64,000 bases of DNA from Gerris lacustris (GCA_951217055.1 OX578281.1:15043344-15107343), one strand, 5' to 3'; positions 34,375-46,704 are shown, counted from the first letter of the stretch. A program made the numbers and translations. Notes: generated from the letters alone by a model not told the origin.

Positions 34375-36525
34375 ATTACATTTAGTTTCCTAAAATAAAG
34401 TTTTTTACAAATTTATAAAAATATATTTACACTGTCTGAATTTAACAAAAATATTATTTTGATCTAATCTTGATTCAGAAGTGTCTCACATTTTATGATA
34501 TCGTAAAACACGATAAAGATATGACATGTTAAATTTTTAATGGATAGAACTGTCACAGTTTTTGTTAACCCTTTCTAACTGAATTTATAAATAAAAATAT
34601 ATGGCATGTATGACATATATGTGTGCAATGTATCTGCATGCTAAAGAAAATGATATTTTATATTTGTGCATTTATACGTTCGTGTTCTGGTGTAGGAATT
34701 TATTTAATTATATGGAATGAAGTCCTTGTTCCCCTATTTCTTTCATTATGATTTCTTTTCTATTATTTTCCTGCCTGCTTCTTTAGATGAATTAAAAATT
34801 CCGCTCTTTTGTTATGTAACTGAGGGATGACTTTTTTTTTTTTTGTTTTGTTTTGTCAAGGGAAATAATGTATTTTCTATGGACCCAATTATTTTTTCAT
34901 CGTCTCCAAATAAAGAAAAAATAAACTATATAAAATATATATGTATTATTACTTTAGCAATACCTTTTTATTCTTTTTCTTTTTTGTATAGATTTTTTTA
35001 AGCTTTATTAGTTTTATATGTATATTTGACTCTACTTTTTTTTTTTTATTTTACTATTTTATAAAACTAAAAATTCATACTGCATTTAAAATAGAATAAA
35101 ATCAATAGAAAATTTATTCATAGGGTTAGAAACAGCTCAGTACTCTGAATTTATTATTTTAATAACTGGATTTTCCACTGCGAAAAATAAATAAAGTTTT
35201 CATGAATTTTCATATTTTAGTATTTTCAAATTTATTATTCTTTGTATTAATTTATTAATTTTATTTTGTGAATTTACAGTAATTGTGTTGCTGTTGTTTT
35301 TTTTATTTTATCGTTGATATACGGACTTATGATTGTTGCTTTGTTGCCAATAAAACAGTCCCCCCCCCCTCCCAGTAGTTGTCACCCACCTAAACACCCT
35401 TGATCTAAATGGTTTTAGATATCCCCCGTCTAAAACTGCATCGCCCTTAGGACTTAGCTTATAAAAAAACAGAACCCAATGTGTCCCTCGCCCTAAATGT
35501 CCACAACCCTAAGGGTGACTCCTACCGTAAACCCAATACTCAATAAATCCCTGATTCCAGCATCACCGATAAAGAAATTATCAGGCCTTTTTCCCTTTCT
35601 TTAACAACCGGACCGAAGCGCTTTTCGTTGAAATTTATAGCAGGGGCTTTGGAATTACTTTGTCCCGGCTCTACGGTGCTTTATACCAATGCAATTACCC
35701 CCCAAGACCTATAAGAACCCAATTTACACTTGAGCATCTTGATTATAAAATAAATTTTACAGTTATTCACTGATTCCACATACTCACACCTCTTAGGTAC
35801 ATATTAATTCTATCCTTTTTCTTCTTCGATTCTTGAATTTATCTTTCTCCCTTTCGGTAGTAGATACTAATGTCAATTTGGACATCAATTGTAAGATAAG
35901 AACGAACGCCTCTCCACAAACTAAATGTCAATTTTAAAGCCAGCATTTGGTCTCTCGACTATCATAAGTGCCGGAAAAAAAGAGAGAATGGTAGTTCGCA
36001 AAAATGGTTGGCACATCGAAGTTCAAGTTCCCTGAAATTTATTTAGAATTTTTTGAATTCTGAAAAAAAAAAAAAAAAAATTGCTTGCATCCGAGTCTGC
36101 AAGACAGTGAGACAGTTTTATGTAACTCTTTTTGGTGTCGTTTTTCGAGTTTATGTGCGTAAGTAAAGTAAATGACCTATTTACAGCTGTTTCTACGATG
36201 CTGCAATATTAGCAGTAATGTAACAACACTTCATCTAATGTAAATAGTATTTGTAAAAATTAGGGGTTGTTTTTACAGGATACCCACAGTTAATTACATA
36301 AAAAGGGGTACGTGGGTTGAGAACTGCTGCTCTAGACTAGACTTTACTAAGTGTAGTTGAGTAGAAGAGCGCTGGGCAACAGGCTATAGAGTGGGGGAGA
36401 ACCGAAGGCAGCCGAACCTACTCTCGCCACTGAGATACGCTGTTTGACAATTTTTTTGGGGGGGGGGGGGGAAAGGATGATGGGAATGTTTGATTATATG
36501 GAAAATCGGAATTAAATGCGTGAAA
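34375..36525. other. AT-rich DNA, then a unique stretch of mixed composition
   Basis: 34375-35340 is AT-rich with nothing recognisable. 35355-36450 is less AT-rich, has no long open frame and matches no repeat here. A poly-A run lies near 36063-36079 and a G14 run at 36458-36471. Confidence 0.4.
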
Positions 36526-36529
36526 ACGT

Positions 36530-37110
36530 AGTCTGCCAATTAGTCTGGCACATGGTTCCTCGCGTTCTATTTCCTATACTTAAATGATTTTATGCTTTTA
36601 CAATCTACTATTGTTGTTATTGTTGTAGTTTTATTTCATTACCCCCCCCCCCCCCTGTTTTATAATCTGTCAAAAATGTTTACACGAATTAAAAGTTTAA
36701 TTTAGCAGTATTTATAGAGCGTAGACGGTAAAAATGAATCTGCGGCTACTTTCATAAAACCATCCAAATTTCATAAAATTCATATGAGTACTTCAAAAGA
36801 TGTAGGAGTAAATAAATGTATGACGTGCGCATGTAGAAAGGAAACAAATAGGCGAAACTTATATGGGACCAACAATGGGCTAATTGTGACCTACCACCTA
36901 AATTGGAATAAAAACTGACGAGTAGTGTTTAAGATGTGTTGAGCTATTGTGAGCGGCTGATAGAAACGGAACTAAAAATGTTTTCTGATATCTGAAACGC
37001 ATTTCTGTCTTAAATTTTAAATTGGAGACATAAAAATATGTCGTTCTCCAGAATAATCACATAGCTATAGCTTCCGCTACCTTCTGTAAGATTGAAAGAA
37101 AAACTACGAG
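36530..37110 (+). mobile_element. Family A repeat, full length
   Basis: It starts 'agtctgccaattagtctggc' and holds 'ataaaaccatccaaatttca' (core, reverse sense), 'catgtagaaaggaaacaaat', 'cttatatgggaccaacaatg' and 'aacgcatttctgtctt'. It ends in a hairpin, here 'cttccgctaccttctgtaag'. About 580 bp. No open frame. Confidence 0.8.
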
Positions 37111-37182
37111 CAACAGAATATAACTTCAAATTGCAATTGATATTCAAATTTTGCATGTAGGTACATTGTACATACATTGGCA

Positions 37183-37388
37183 CTTCTTTAGATTTTTACT
37201 ACCCTTATAAAAAATTAGAGGAGAGTTACAATCTAAAGAAGGTGTTTGGAACATTCTTCTTTAGACTGTTACTCCCCTTATAAACACAGAAGTATGATAA
37301 AGTACATTATATTCCCTTTGTCTTAATTGTTATTTCGTCAAAGTTATTTATATTCTGAATAATCATATGGGAGTAACAATCTAAAGAG
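37183..37388. repeat. Family K, four alternating inverted arms (locus 2)
   Basis: Arms close to CTTCTTTAGATTGTTACTCCCC lie forward at 37183-37204, reverse at 37218-37241, forward at 37256-37277 and reverse at 37368-37388. The long spacer is now on the right, so this locus is the inverted counterpart of 7011-7234. Confidence 0.8.
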
Positions 37389-37389
37389 T

Positions 37390-38580
37390 TATGTATTTTT
37401 GACTGGTTTCCCTTTTGCAAAACACCACAGAATTTGGTGCCAACGATCTTAAATAATACAGCTTTCTTGATATTCTTTTATACATTCTTATATTTCATTA
37501 CAGTGAATTAATGAGCGACAGAAAAAATCTTTTAAGTTAACGAAAAATGGATATTAAAAACTGGTTTGATAAAAATTCGGTTATCCTCTTTGAAGGTTTT
37601 CTTATTGGATGGACATAATAGATAAGGATGAAAAGAAAAGAAAAGAAAGTAAAATTAACTATTTGGCAAAAGAGTAGTGATTAATTTCTTTTTTTTTAGA
37701 CTAGCTACTAAACAGGGCTGTAAGAGAGATAAAGGGATAGCTTGCGTGTTAAAAGAAGATCATATGATTATTATCTCTTCAATTTCCTTAAAAAAAATTA
37801 TTATCATTTCTCCTATCTAATGCTCGTCTGTCTGCTTATTTCTAATGCCTATTTAATATGTAAGTATTCAATCGACAATGTTACTACTTTTATAATATAG
37901 TACATTTAAATTGACGGAGTAAACAGGTACCTATACCGAATTATCAAACAACAGTATACAGGGTTATAACAAATGATGTTCATGATTTCAAGCGTACATA
38001 AATGTAGTTTTATTTATCATACAAAGAAATTAAATTGTTACATTTTTAGGAAAACTCAAAAAATTTCATCACAGGTACTCAGAATTATAAATGTTCGATA
38101 TGGGAACCCCACTGCTCCCAACCTACGCTCTACAACTTAATTGCTCACTGACGGCCTTCCAGTTGATTTCTTTTTACAAATTCAGCCATTTCTCTTAAAA
38201 TTCAAGTACCACTTGCGAATAGAGTGATTGCTAGGAGGATCTTCATTAAATCTGGTCCTAAAGTGACGTTCACACTAATAACTGATTGGTTAATATGATA
38301 ATCCAACACAAAAAATGCTTTCCTGTCTTCAGATTCAGTCATTACGAGAGACCTTCAAAATGTAGCATTTATTTTTACGAAATGTGGCACTAAAAAGAAT
38401 GGCAATATGGCACTTATTTTGGCCAAATGTGGCATTTGTTTTAGCTAATGTGGCATTTATTTTTCAACTTTACACCCCCCCCCCCTTTCCAATGTAAAAG
38501 GGATATTAAATCGTGCAATTTGAGTCATTAACTACAATGACCCACATTGACCAGTGATGAGCTAGAGCTAATGGCTCTTA
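37390..38580. other. AT-rich stretch; one near-duplicated word cluster
   Basis: No gene is seen. At 38360-38470 there are several copies of 'aatgtggca' in different settings, matched by similar words at 39345-39485 on the other side of the Harbinger remnant. An ancestral repeat may therefore have been split by that insertion. Confidence 0.4.
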
Positions 38581-38587
38581 ATCCTTA

Positions 38588-39191
38588 GGGTAGTGACACA
38601 CTTCACCACCTAGACCACCCTGGTGGCGCCACCTTGTTGATGCCAATTGCTTCCGACACCTGTCTTGCGACACCTGAATTTTTACTTTTTTCGGGCAGTC
38701 GAGAAATGGAGCTGTGCATGCATATCATTATGTTCGTGAAAGAAGAAGGAAAAAGATGTTTTTGGGTTCATCGAATAATTTCAGACAAAGAGAACACTAG
38801 TTTGTTTCATACAGTGTACCCCGTATCAAAGAGGACAGTAACAATTTTTGCCGAATTTCGCGTGGAACTTTCAACGAATTGCTTAGAATATTGAAGAACA
38901 GTTTGACCAGCAAAGACACTTACTTGAGGGATGCAGTTAGCTTTAGCTCCTGATTTGATTTCCTCTATATTTTATTGAAGGAGTGGGGGCTGAGTGGCAG
39001 TGGCTTGGGTGGCAACGTCTGACGGGGTTCAATTGAAAACAATGGGCTGACCGGGTGGCGCCACCAGCAGGTGGCGCCTAGAGCGTAGGTCGTTCGACCG
39101 GGTAGTGCTACCCGGCGGGTGGCACCACCTCGTGTGGCAGGTTGCATTCTATTCTCATTGGAAGGTTGGATGACGTAGTGTGTCACTACCC
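38588..39191 (+). mobile_element. PIF/Harbinger-like non-autonomous element
   Basis: Terminal inverted repeats GGGTAGTGACACAC (38588-38601) and its inverse (39178-39191) bound a 604-bp segment. The sequence outside is TTA on the left and TAA on the right. PIF/Harbinger elements duplicate a TWA trinucleotide, so this is close but not an exact direct repeat. The left half carries the start of a Harbinger-type nuclease gene. The right half holds palindromic GGTGGCGCCACC words and no frame. Confidence 0.65.
38634..38953 (+). pseudogene. N-terminal remnant of a Harbinger-type transposase (HARBI1-like)
   Basis: The 86-codon frame at 38634-38894 contains KRCFWVHRIISDKENTSLFH (about 40-59). This matches the RRxWVHPIxxxRxxxGxFHxL signature at the start of HARBI1/PIF nucleases, followed by 'IFAEFRVEL' in place of the usual F-x-x-Y-F-R-M. 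After a frameshift near 38880 the family continues as LLRILKNSLTSKDTYLRDAV (38878-38939), the equivalent of the conserved LLxxLxxxLxKxxTxxRxxI segment, and stops at 38951-38953. The DDE catalytic domain is absent. A full protein is about 350-400 residues. The gene is broken, and copies would move only with help from an intact relative. Confidence 0.65.
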
Positions 39192-39199
39192 TAAGATAG

Positions 39200-41055
39200 G
39201 AATCCCTCACGTCACTTGGGGATTCCTCAACACCTTGGAATCCTGCCCTGCAAGGGCGTATCTTACCTGGTTTTATGGGTTGTAGCAACCCCTTAGAATA
39301 TTAGAATATATCTATTTTTTCCTCAGAACTTGGCCCAAATAAGGCAAAATGTGGCAAAAAGTGTGGCATTTTACCGAAAATCGGCAAACCACCGAAAATC
39401 GGCAAAAATCCAACAAGCAAAAAAACCAGCGAAAATCGGCAAAATGTGGCTTTTTAGCAAAAAATAGGCAAAATGTGGCATTTTAGTATGGCGCCATGGC
39501 AAAAAGGCATTTGAAGGTCTCTGGTCATTACACAACACTGATAACAATTGACTTAACAAACAGCTGATTTGAACCCAAACCAATGTAAACAAAACTTTAT
39601 GAGTGAGAACTGAAGTGGTCTTAAACATTTAATCCAGTAATATTTTCAATCGAAATCAGGAACTTCATTTGCAATAACCCTGTAGTTTAAGTAAAACTCA
39701 TTTAATATATTATGAACAGAATAATCTTTCATTTATAAATATAAAAGGACAAATCTCTGTACAAAGGATCTCGTCGGTGAGAGGAGAGAAATGAGCCTAA
39801 GATCACTGGGGCTTGTTAAGGCCTCGGTCTCCAGTTTTTTAGTTCAATTAGACAAATAAAAGTTAAGAAAACAAGTTAAATTGCCGTGAAATTTAAAGAA
39901 TAAAAAATATTTTAAGTTGAAGAAAAAGGATAATACGCTGTTGACAACTGACATATATATATATATAGCCTTCTGTTTGTGTGGGTTGAGTTTTGGGGAA
40001 AAACTTCGAAAATAATTAGGTTACTAACATCTGGGTATATTTAAACCATCTCCTGGTTAGATTCATGGCTAAAACATCGATCAAAATTGTCTTAATATAT
40101 CTTAATAGTGTTTACAAATGTCTTTATGTGCTTCAGCTGTAACAGTTTTTGAGTAATAATGTTTTTTAAAGAAAAATTAATAGTAAAAAAAGAAATGTTT
40201 AGAAACAGGTTTTTATTTTGGGCCATCCACCATATTGGATTTAGAGTGAGGGCATTTTTTTTTTCGTATTCTTCTCAGCAAACCCTTTCATTTGATACCC
40301 ATATCGTGGGCGTTCTTAAAATATAACTAGTACGCCATATAGGATTTAGAATGACGTCACATAGTTAACAATGCATTGTCATCAAAACTAAACGTGTATG
40401 CAAAGTTTCAATTCAATTGGTGGAGGATATACTGCTTTATAATTCATTTGCAAGATTTGAACCGGACATACATACATCCTAACAAACATTGCATGTTAAA
40501 TAAAAGCTTGTAATAAAGTAGACGATTTTTGGAATAGATAGTCTATACAACTTTTTAGCTGCCTTTTAGGACGTATCAAATCCTAAAGTATTATAATCTC
40601 GGTGCAGAACACCCTATATAAATAAAATGAAATATATAATCTCTTTTTTCCTCGCATCATTATTGCCACGCTGTTACGAGTTAAATTTTAAAGTTTACTT
40701 ATATCAAATTAGTAACGTTGTTCAATATTGATGCAATGAGAACCTGACATGGAAGAAACTCTATTGGGTGTCTGAGAGAAGCACGTAAATCGGACGTGAT
40801 CACCACAGACCCACATACCTCACCCCGACCTCAAAATATATGTTATCTTTCTACAATCGTTCCTTGAGAAAATTGAGACAGAAAACCTGGAAATGAAATT
40901 ACAGATTTGAGAGTTCTCAGAAGGCCAATATATAAAATGTAGGTCAATTTACTAATTAAAACCTTCACCGATTTTTTCCTTCTAAATGAAGGATGATCAT
41001 CTGTAAAAGTTAAGTTAAATGGTGTTATTTCAAGCTAGTTTATGAAGCGATTAAC
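39200..41055. other. Stretch with diverged repeats and no gene
   Basis: 39345-39485 holds repeated 'atcggcaaa' and 'aatgtggca' words. 39738-39775 matches 618-650. 40230-40460 has the look of a diverged dispersed repeat ('gtatgcaaagtttcaattca'). The 85- and 107-codon minus-strand frames have no recognisable domain. Confidence 0.4.
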
Positions 41056-41059
41056 CGAA

Positions 41060-41283
41060 TATCTAAATTTGTTATTATTATTTTTGTTTTTCTTTTGGGT
41101 TTTAGTCCCGATTAACTACCAGGGTTATTACAGGACGGGGGTTATCCAGCCACTTTACTCATCTACTCGAAAAGGTCATCAGTGTGAAACATGTCTCACC
41201 TCTCTGGGATTCGAACTCAGAGCCGGTGTTTAGACCTTGGTTTCAGAGTCGAGTGCGCTAACCACTCGGCTACGCCCCCCCCC
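41060..41283 (-). mobile_element. tRNA-Ser-like SINE
   Basis: On the minus strand an 82-base tRNA-like head (41283 down to about 41197) shows A box GTAGCCGAGTGGTTAGCGC and B box GAGTTCGAATCCC with a good T stem. The 'gccgagtggtt' D arm and a long variable region are typical of tRNA-Ser. The anticodon arm is damaged (CTCTGAAACC), so this is not a functional tRNA. A body of about 100 bp and an A-rich tail (about 41105-41060) complete a SINE. Confidence 0.75.
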
Positions 41284-41426
41284 TTTTTATTTTTTTATTT
41301 ATTTTATTTGATATTATTTAATATTTAATTTATTTCAAATAAATGTTACTAAAATTTAAGGTTGCCATACAAATGTGGTCTAAATGAAGCCTAAGCTAGT
41401 TACTATAAACATATTTAATTTTTTTC

Positions 41427-41992
41427 CGAGCTTACCGAATGTAACGGAGGCTATGTGACCGTGCTGAAGAACCAACATTTTTTATGTGTTCAATTTAAGA
41501 AATGTTAAGAGAGAAATTCGTTTCAGGCGTCAGGGAACATTTTTGGTTCCGTGTCTGTTTGCGTGGGTCTATCACTCGCTCAATTTTTGCAACCAACATA
41601 TCTTAAAAATTACTTGTCCGATTTTAATTGAATTAGGATGGTAAGCCATAAGAAGCCAATTGATGGGACCGTATTAGCTTCAAACCTCTGCACTCATTCA
41701 TTTCTCTTCCACATGCGCAGATTTTCAAAAGTACTCATCTGATTTTTATGAAATTTGGATGGTTTGTCGGGAAGTATAGCCCGTAGATAGCCCCAGATTA
41801 ATTTCAACCGTCTGCACTTTTTATGTTTTGCTAATATGATATGTTAATTCATTAAAAAAAAACAAAAAAAAACAAACAAAAAAACAAAGAAAATTAAATA
41901 AATTTAACAAAACTAGGTTGTAGAAGCATATAATCAATATAGTATACGAAATAGGACGCGAGGAAGCTATGTGCCACCCTAATTGTCAGACT
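41427..41992 (-). mobile_element. Family A repeat, full length
   Basis: Minus orientation: hairpin end at left ('gagcttaccgaatgtaacgg') and start motif at right ('gccaccctaattgtcagact', 41973-41992). It contains two copies of the core, 'gtccgattttaattgaatta' (41619) and 'ctgatttttatgaaatttgg' (41740). Confidence 0.85.
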
Positions 41993-42104
41993 ATTTTTTT
42001 ACTAATAATTTGAACTCTACTATTTTATTTTTTTAAATTTGATCTAAAATTATTTTTTGAATATTCTTCAAGAAATACTTGGTACTACTACTACATAAAT
42101 TTTC

Positions 42105-42360
42105 CTGGTTCCCGGTAGCTCATTGCTATCATATCCCCATTTCACGCAGAAAGTTCTTGGTTCAATTTCATTTCGGCTTGGGAACACAGACCCGGTGTCC
42201 AACATCTTGGTGATATAAATGGGTAGATGGTTAAGTGAGCTGGCGTATATCCGATAGCGAATGCCAATTTTACGGTTCATGTGGATGATGGTGTGGACAT
42301 GTCAACTTGTGTCATCCATTACGCTCTTTTGCAAACCCAAGCTGTCCTCAGGCTGTTGCA
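42105..42360 (+). mobile_element. SINE-like repeat with tRNA-like head
   Basis: GTTCCC near 42108 can pair with GGGAAC near 42180, like an acceptor stem. Between them are 'ggtagctcattgc' (A-box-like) and GGTTCAATTTC (B box, about 42151). A body follows with no open frame. Related head sequence lies at 13597. Confidence 0.5.
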
Positions 42361-42835
42361 TCATGGATTATTATAATTATTATGAGACTTGGGAAGTAAT
42401 GACCTAATTATAATGTCTTTATACAATTATAATACACTTAATGACATCCAAGGGTATATTTATCACTCGAAGTATATACAGGACTTAGGAATTAAGGTCC
42501 AGTAATTGCAATAATTCAATTTAAAAGCACTCTTTAAATGATGTCACGTGATGTCCATTGTTCTCTCGACTCTTCTGGCAGTTAGGGAGAAAGTATTGTT
42601 CATTGAGAAATGTCCCAGACGAGATCCCTTGCTTTCGAGGGGTCGTTTCCCTCATATAATGATTAATATCTGTTTAGCGGTAAGAGGCAAATAATGATTG
42701 TGTCTAGACGTTTAATGGAGAAGAATTTTCATTTGAGCGACGAGAAAAAGAATTACGTCATTCGCAATGATAGAATAAAGGGTGGCTTTTGTTGTTTTGA
42801 ATTTTATGTTTTCCTGCTATAAATATAACATAAAA

Positions 42836-43188
42836 TAGTCTGCCAATTAGTGTTGCGTCCTATTTTGTATACTTTAATGATTTTCTTTCGACAAACCATC
42901 CTAAAATCAGAAAAGTACTTTTGAAGATTTAGGTGTAAATAAAGATATGTTTGTGCGTGTGCGGAAGATAAATACATGAGCGCAGAAGGCTGAAACTTAT
43001 ATGGGACCAACAATAGGCTAATTATGGTCTACCATCCAAAATAAATTAATGTATAGACAGTCAGACACGGTACCAAAAATGTTCCCTGTTGTTTGAAACG
43101 GATTTCTGTTTGGAATTTTTGAAATCGGAGACATAAAATATTTTCGTTCTTTAGAACGATCACATAGCTTCCGTTAAGCTCGGAAGCA
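42836..43188 (+). mobile_element. Family A repeat, internally deleted
   Basis: It starts 'agtctgccaattagtgttgc' and ends with a shortened hairpin 'gcttccgttaagctcgg'. Compared with 36530-37110 about 230 bp of the interior is missing. The middle keeps 'cttatatgggaccaacaata'. Confidence 0.8.
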
Positions 43189-43259
43189 ATACATTCATTA
43201 AAGATTTTTTTTGTGTCTCCAAATTGAAAAACGTCTAGTTTTGGTTCTTGAAAACGTCT

Positions 43260-43930
43260 AGTTTCGGTTCTAGGTTCGTTTCAGACATCAGGGAACATTT
43301 TTTATCTCATGTCTTTTTGTCAGTCAGAAGAAATTTGAATGCTTCGTCAAAAGTAGCCTACAGTAATAATTTCAACCACGTGTACAAATTTAATATTGCT
43401 CATGACAAAACTGACAGATTTAAACCCTGCTCTCTCCACAGCTCAGGACTCTCTGTGTTCTCTAGTGGAGAGATAACCTTTTAGAGTGCTAAAATGTTAA
43501 ATTTAAAAGGTTTTATTATAGAATTATGGAATCTATGTACGAAATGTTCCCTTATGTCTGAAACGGATTTCTGTCTTGTAATTTTTGAAATCGGAGACAT
43601 AGACATTTTTTTGTTCTTTAGAACTCGCGCATAGCTTCCGTTACCTTCGGTAAATTCGGGAGCCAAAGGGTGGCGGCGGGGGAGGAAATTACATAAATTA
43701 GACCATAAGAGCGACCTGGAAGGGAGGTGTCGTAAGGTCAATGAGGGAACGGAACCTGCAGGACGGAGACTGGGAGGACCGCCGAGAGTGGAATTTAGGA
43801 ATAACGGGCAACCGCTGACAAGTGGAGAAGCCCTGTAAAGTAAAAGACCATAATGGGCCGAAAAAACTAGTATCATTAAAGTACGTGATAGGACGCGTGG
43901 AAGCTATGTGCCACACTAATTGGCAGAAAA
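43260..43930. mobile_element. Cluster of broken family A pieces
   Basis: Three fragments: 43260-43410 (minus, middle part), 43538-43665 (plus, 3' part with hairpin 'cttccgttaccttcggtaaa') and 43875-43930 (minus, start motif 'gtgccacactaattggcag'). Between the last two lies a G-rich segment (about 43670-43860) that I do not recognise. Overlapping 76-131-codon frames are shadows. Confidence 0.6.
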
Positions 43931-43934
43931 TTAT

Positions 43935-44955
43935 AATACATTTATTTTTAAAAAGGGTTATTTTTTGTGAAAAATTCATTATTTTAGTTAAATCAGTCCT
44001 ACTGCGTTTAAACACAGTTAAATTAATCTTTGTTATATATTTTTTTTTTTGACTTAAAAAAAAAAAAATTAACAAATAGTCTGTTAAAAAAATGGGTCGG
44101 CGCAGCGGTTAAACGTTTGTTTGAATAGTAAATCCGTGTCCAGTTAACCAGCAAAAGGTTTAAAGAGTGTAATTTACTCTGTGTTTGAAACACTAAACAC
44201 CAGAGTGTAGCCGTGATGCTTTTACAAGAGGTCGGACTGTTGACGGCACATGTTCGTGTTTACTCAGCGGATATACAGCCTTGCCCCCGACGACTTTGTT
44301 TGTTTTATTTTTCCCCATACTCTCTTCTCGTTACCCCATCTTTTTAAAAATAATTACAATTGTTTTCTGTTTTTACCTCGGGTGGTTTGGGGGCAAATTT
44401 TCTGGGTTTTTATCAAACCTATGTTGGTTTTTAGAATACACAGGAGAGGTAAAGGGTAGAGGGGGTTATAGCGTGTGTAATTCCCATTTTCCTCACCCTG
44501 GTTTTTATCTGGAACATTTAATATCTACTATTTTTTCTCCTTCCAGGTTTGTGTTGGTTTGAATCGTTGATGAAACGAGTCTCCGTTAGTGTTTAGTTGA
44601 TGGGGCGTTTCGTCTTCAGATTAAAAATGAATAACATGAGCTATTTTAATGTTAGCTCTAGAGCAAGCATTTACAATTAATTCTGTCTGTCTAGGTTCCT
44701 CTTTAATTATATATCACTGGAGTCTAAACTAGAACAACGATACTAAAGTCTATTTATATTCACCTTGATTAGAAGCATTTTTTATCTTGTAATATAAATT
44801 GATGAAAAAATTGTTAGTAATTTAGGAGTAAGAATAGTGTAGTATCTTCTGTAATTAATCTTATCATACATCATGTTATACGCAATTCTTCCATAAAAAT
44901 AAATAGAGTTTAGGGTTTTTCTTTTTCTATTTAAAACAGGTTAACTGAATATAAC
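43935..44955. other. Stretch with no recognisable gene
   Basis: No domain is seen in the 69- and 93-codon frames near 44250-44562. No RNA or repeat is recognised. Confidence 0.4.
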
Positions 44956-44961
44956 AAATTT

Positions 44962-45660
44962 TATTTTTGACATTTTCATATCTTGACTATGGGACATAAA
45001 CTCGAAAAGCTTTACCAAAAAACTAGCGTTACACGAGTACAGGGAGTTAGGAAGATATAGGAGGTGTTTAATCGAGTCTGTCCTCTCTCGGTAGGTATAG
45101 TGTCTCCCCCTACCGCGCTTGGTATGGCCTACCCACCCCTGCCCTCCCGATCGGCTACCTGCCCCGCGTCTCACTCTCATCGCTTCTCGCTACTGCTCCA
45201 GTAGTCGCTCGCGCGCCCCAGTGGCCCCACCCCCTAACTAAAACTTCTGTTCTACTGCTCCGATTTTCATTGGACAAACGCCATAACCCTTAGAATTTTA
45301 TTCCTAATAAACTTTCATACTTAAAATTTATTTTTTACATTATTATTTTTTATTTTTGTTATGCTATAATTTTTTGCATTTATCATAAAAAATATGGGTG
45401 AAGAAGCTAAAAGATTCTTCTTAATAAAGTGGAAAAGAAGAAAAGTACTTTCTTTCTTCGTGCAATAAATATTATGTTCGATTTAATTCCTAATTTACAA
45501 ATGAAAGAATCTGCACGCTCGAATTTTTTGACATTTTCATGTCTTTACTTTGGCACGTAATCTCGAAAAGCGTTACCAAAAACCGACACCAAAAAGCGTT
45601 ACACAAGCGTTACCAAAAAAACGACACCAAAAAGCGTTACATGAAAATGTCTCACTGTCT
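44962..45660. mobile_element. Repeat D copies
   Basis: 44962-45250 shares 'ttgacattttcatatcttga', 'gttacacgagtacagggag' and a C-rich end with 19436-19720. 45528-45660 repeats the 'tgacattttcatgtcttta' start and has an internal short duplication of 'gcgttaccaaaaa'. No coding capacity. Confidence 0.55.
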
Positions 45661-45687
45661 TGCAGACTCGTATGCAAGCAATTTTTT

Positions 45688-46294
45688 GCTTCCGAGCTTA
45701 TCAAAGACGTGACTACTGAAAAGTGATCGTTTTGGAGAACGAACATTGTTTATGTCTACGATGTCAATAATTCCAAGACAGAAATCCGTTTCAAACATCA
45801 GGGAACATTTTTGGTTCCTTGACAATTTTTTCGAATCAACATATCTTAAAAACTACTCGTCCGATTTTAATAAAATTTGGCAGACCATAATTAGCCCATT
45901 CTTTGTTCCATATTAGTTTCAGCCTTCTGCGCTGATTTATTTCTCTTCCACAAACACATTTATTTAAACCTATATTTTTAAAGTTACTGTTCTGATTTTT
46001 ATGAAATTTGGATGGTTTGACGAAAGTAGCCTGTATACAGCCCCAGATTAAATTCAAAAGTCTGTGTGCTCTTTAAATTTTGCTAAATTGATACCCCCAT
46101 TTCATTAAAAAATCATCATTTTTCATTAAAAATTTTTTTAATTCATTTAAAAAATCAAAACCATTTTGAAAGATTTAAAAGACGGTTGAAAATTAAATAA
46201 AGTTGACAATAATAGGATATAAAAGCATAAAATCATTTAAGTACACGAAATAGGACGCGAGGAAGTCATGTGCCACACTAATTGACAGACTATT
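45688..46294 (-). mobile_element. Family A repeat, full length
   Basis: Hairpin end at left (here 'gcttccgagcttatcaaaga') and start motif at right ('tgccacactaattgacagac'). It has two cores, 'gtccgattttaataaaattt' (45860) and 'ctgatttttatgaaatttgg' (45992). About 605 bp. Confidence 0.85.
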
Positions 46295-46301
46295 CATAAA
46301 C

Positions 46302-46700
46302 ACATTGCTTCCGAGCTTGCCGAAGGTAACAGTCGTTCTAAATTAAATAACAAACATTTTTTCATCTCCGAATTTAATTTTTCTTTTGCAATTTTTGACA
46401 ATGAAACGTGGTTTCGTCGTTCGTTGTGATTTTCGTTGAAACGTTTTCAACGTACTTCATTTAAATATGAATCTAACCATGTAAGTCGTTTTACCTGGAT
46501 TAATCTAGTTTTCGAGATTTTTATTAAAATAAATTGAATCGCAAAGGGCAAAAGGTTGGGTTGGATTCTTTGAGGAGTTTTTTTTTCTCCAATTTTGATA
46601 AAATATTGAATAATAAATGAATTTCAACTATGAAAACACTAAAAAATTAACAAATGGAATACATTACGTATATTGAGAGAAAGTAGAGTACGAGTTGTAT
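46302..46700. mobile_element. Family A end fused to a family B-like fragment
   Basis: 46302-46370 is a family A hairpin end ('gcttccgagcttgccgaagg'). 46430-46700 resembles family B from the 'atttaaatatgaatctaacc' block to the B-box region ('gttgggttggattctttgag'). Confidence 0.55.
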
Positions 46701-46704
46701 TAAA

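Noticed and set aside
41197..41283. Functional tRNA-Ser gene
   Set aside because: The anticodon arm is broken and a body and A-rich tail follow, as in a SINE.
43481..44075. 131- and 125-codon minus-strand frames
   Set aside because: They run through family A fragments and a G-rich segment, overlap each other in different frames and show no domain.
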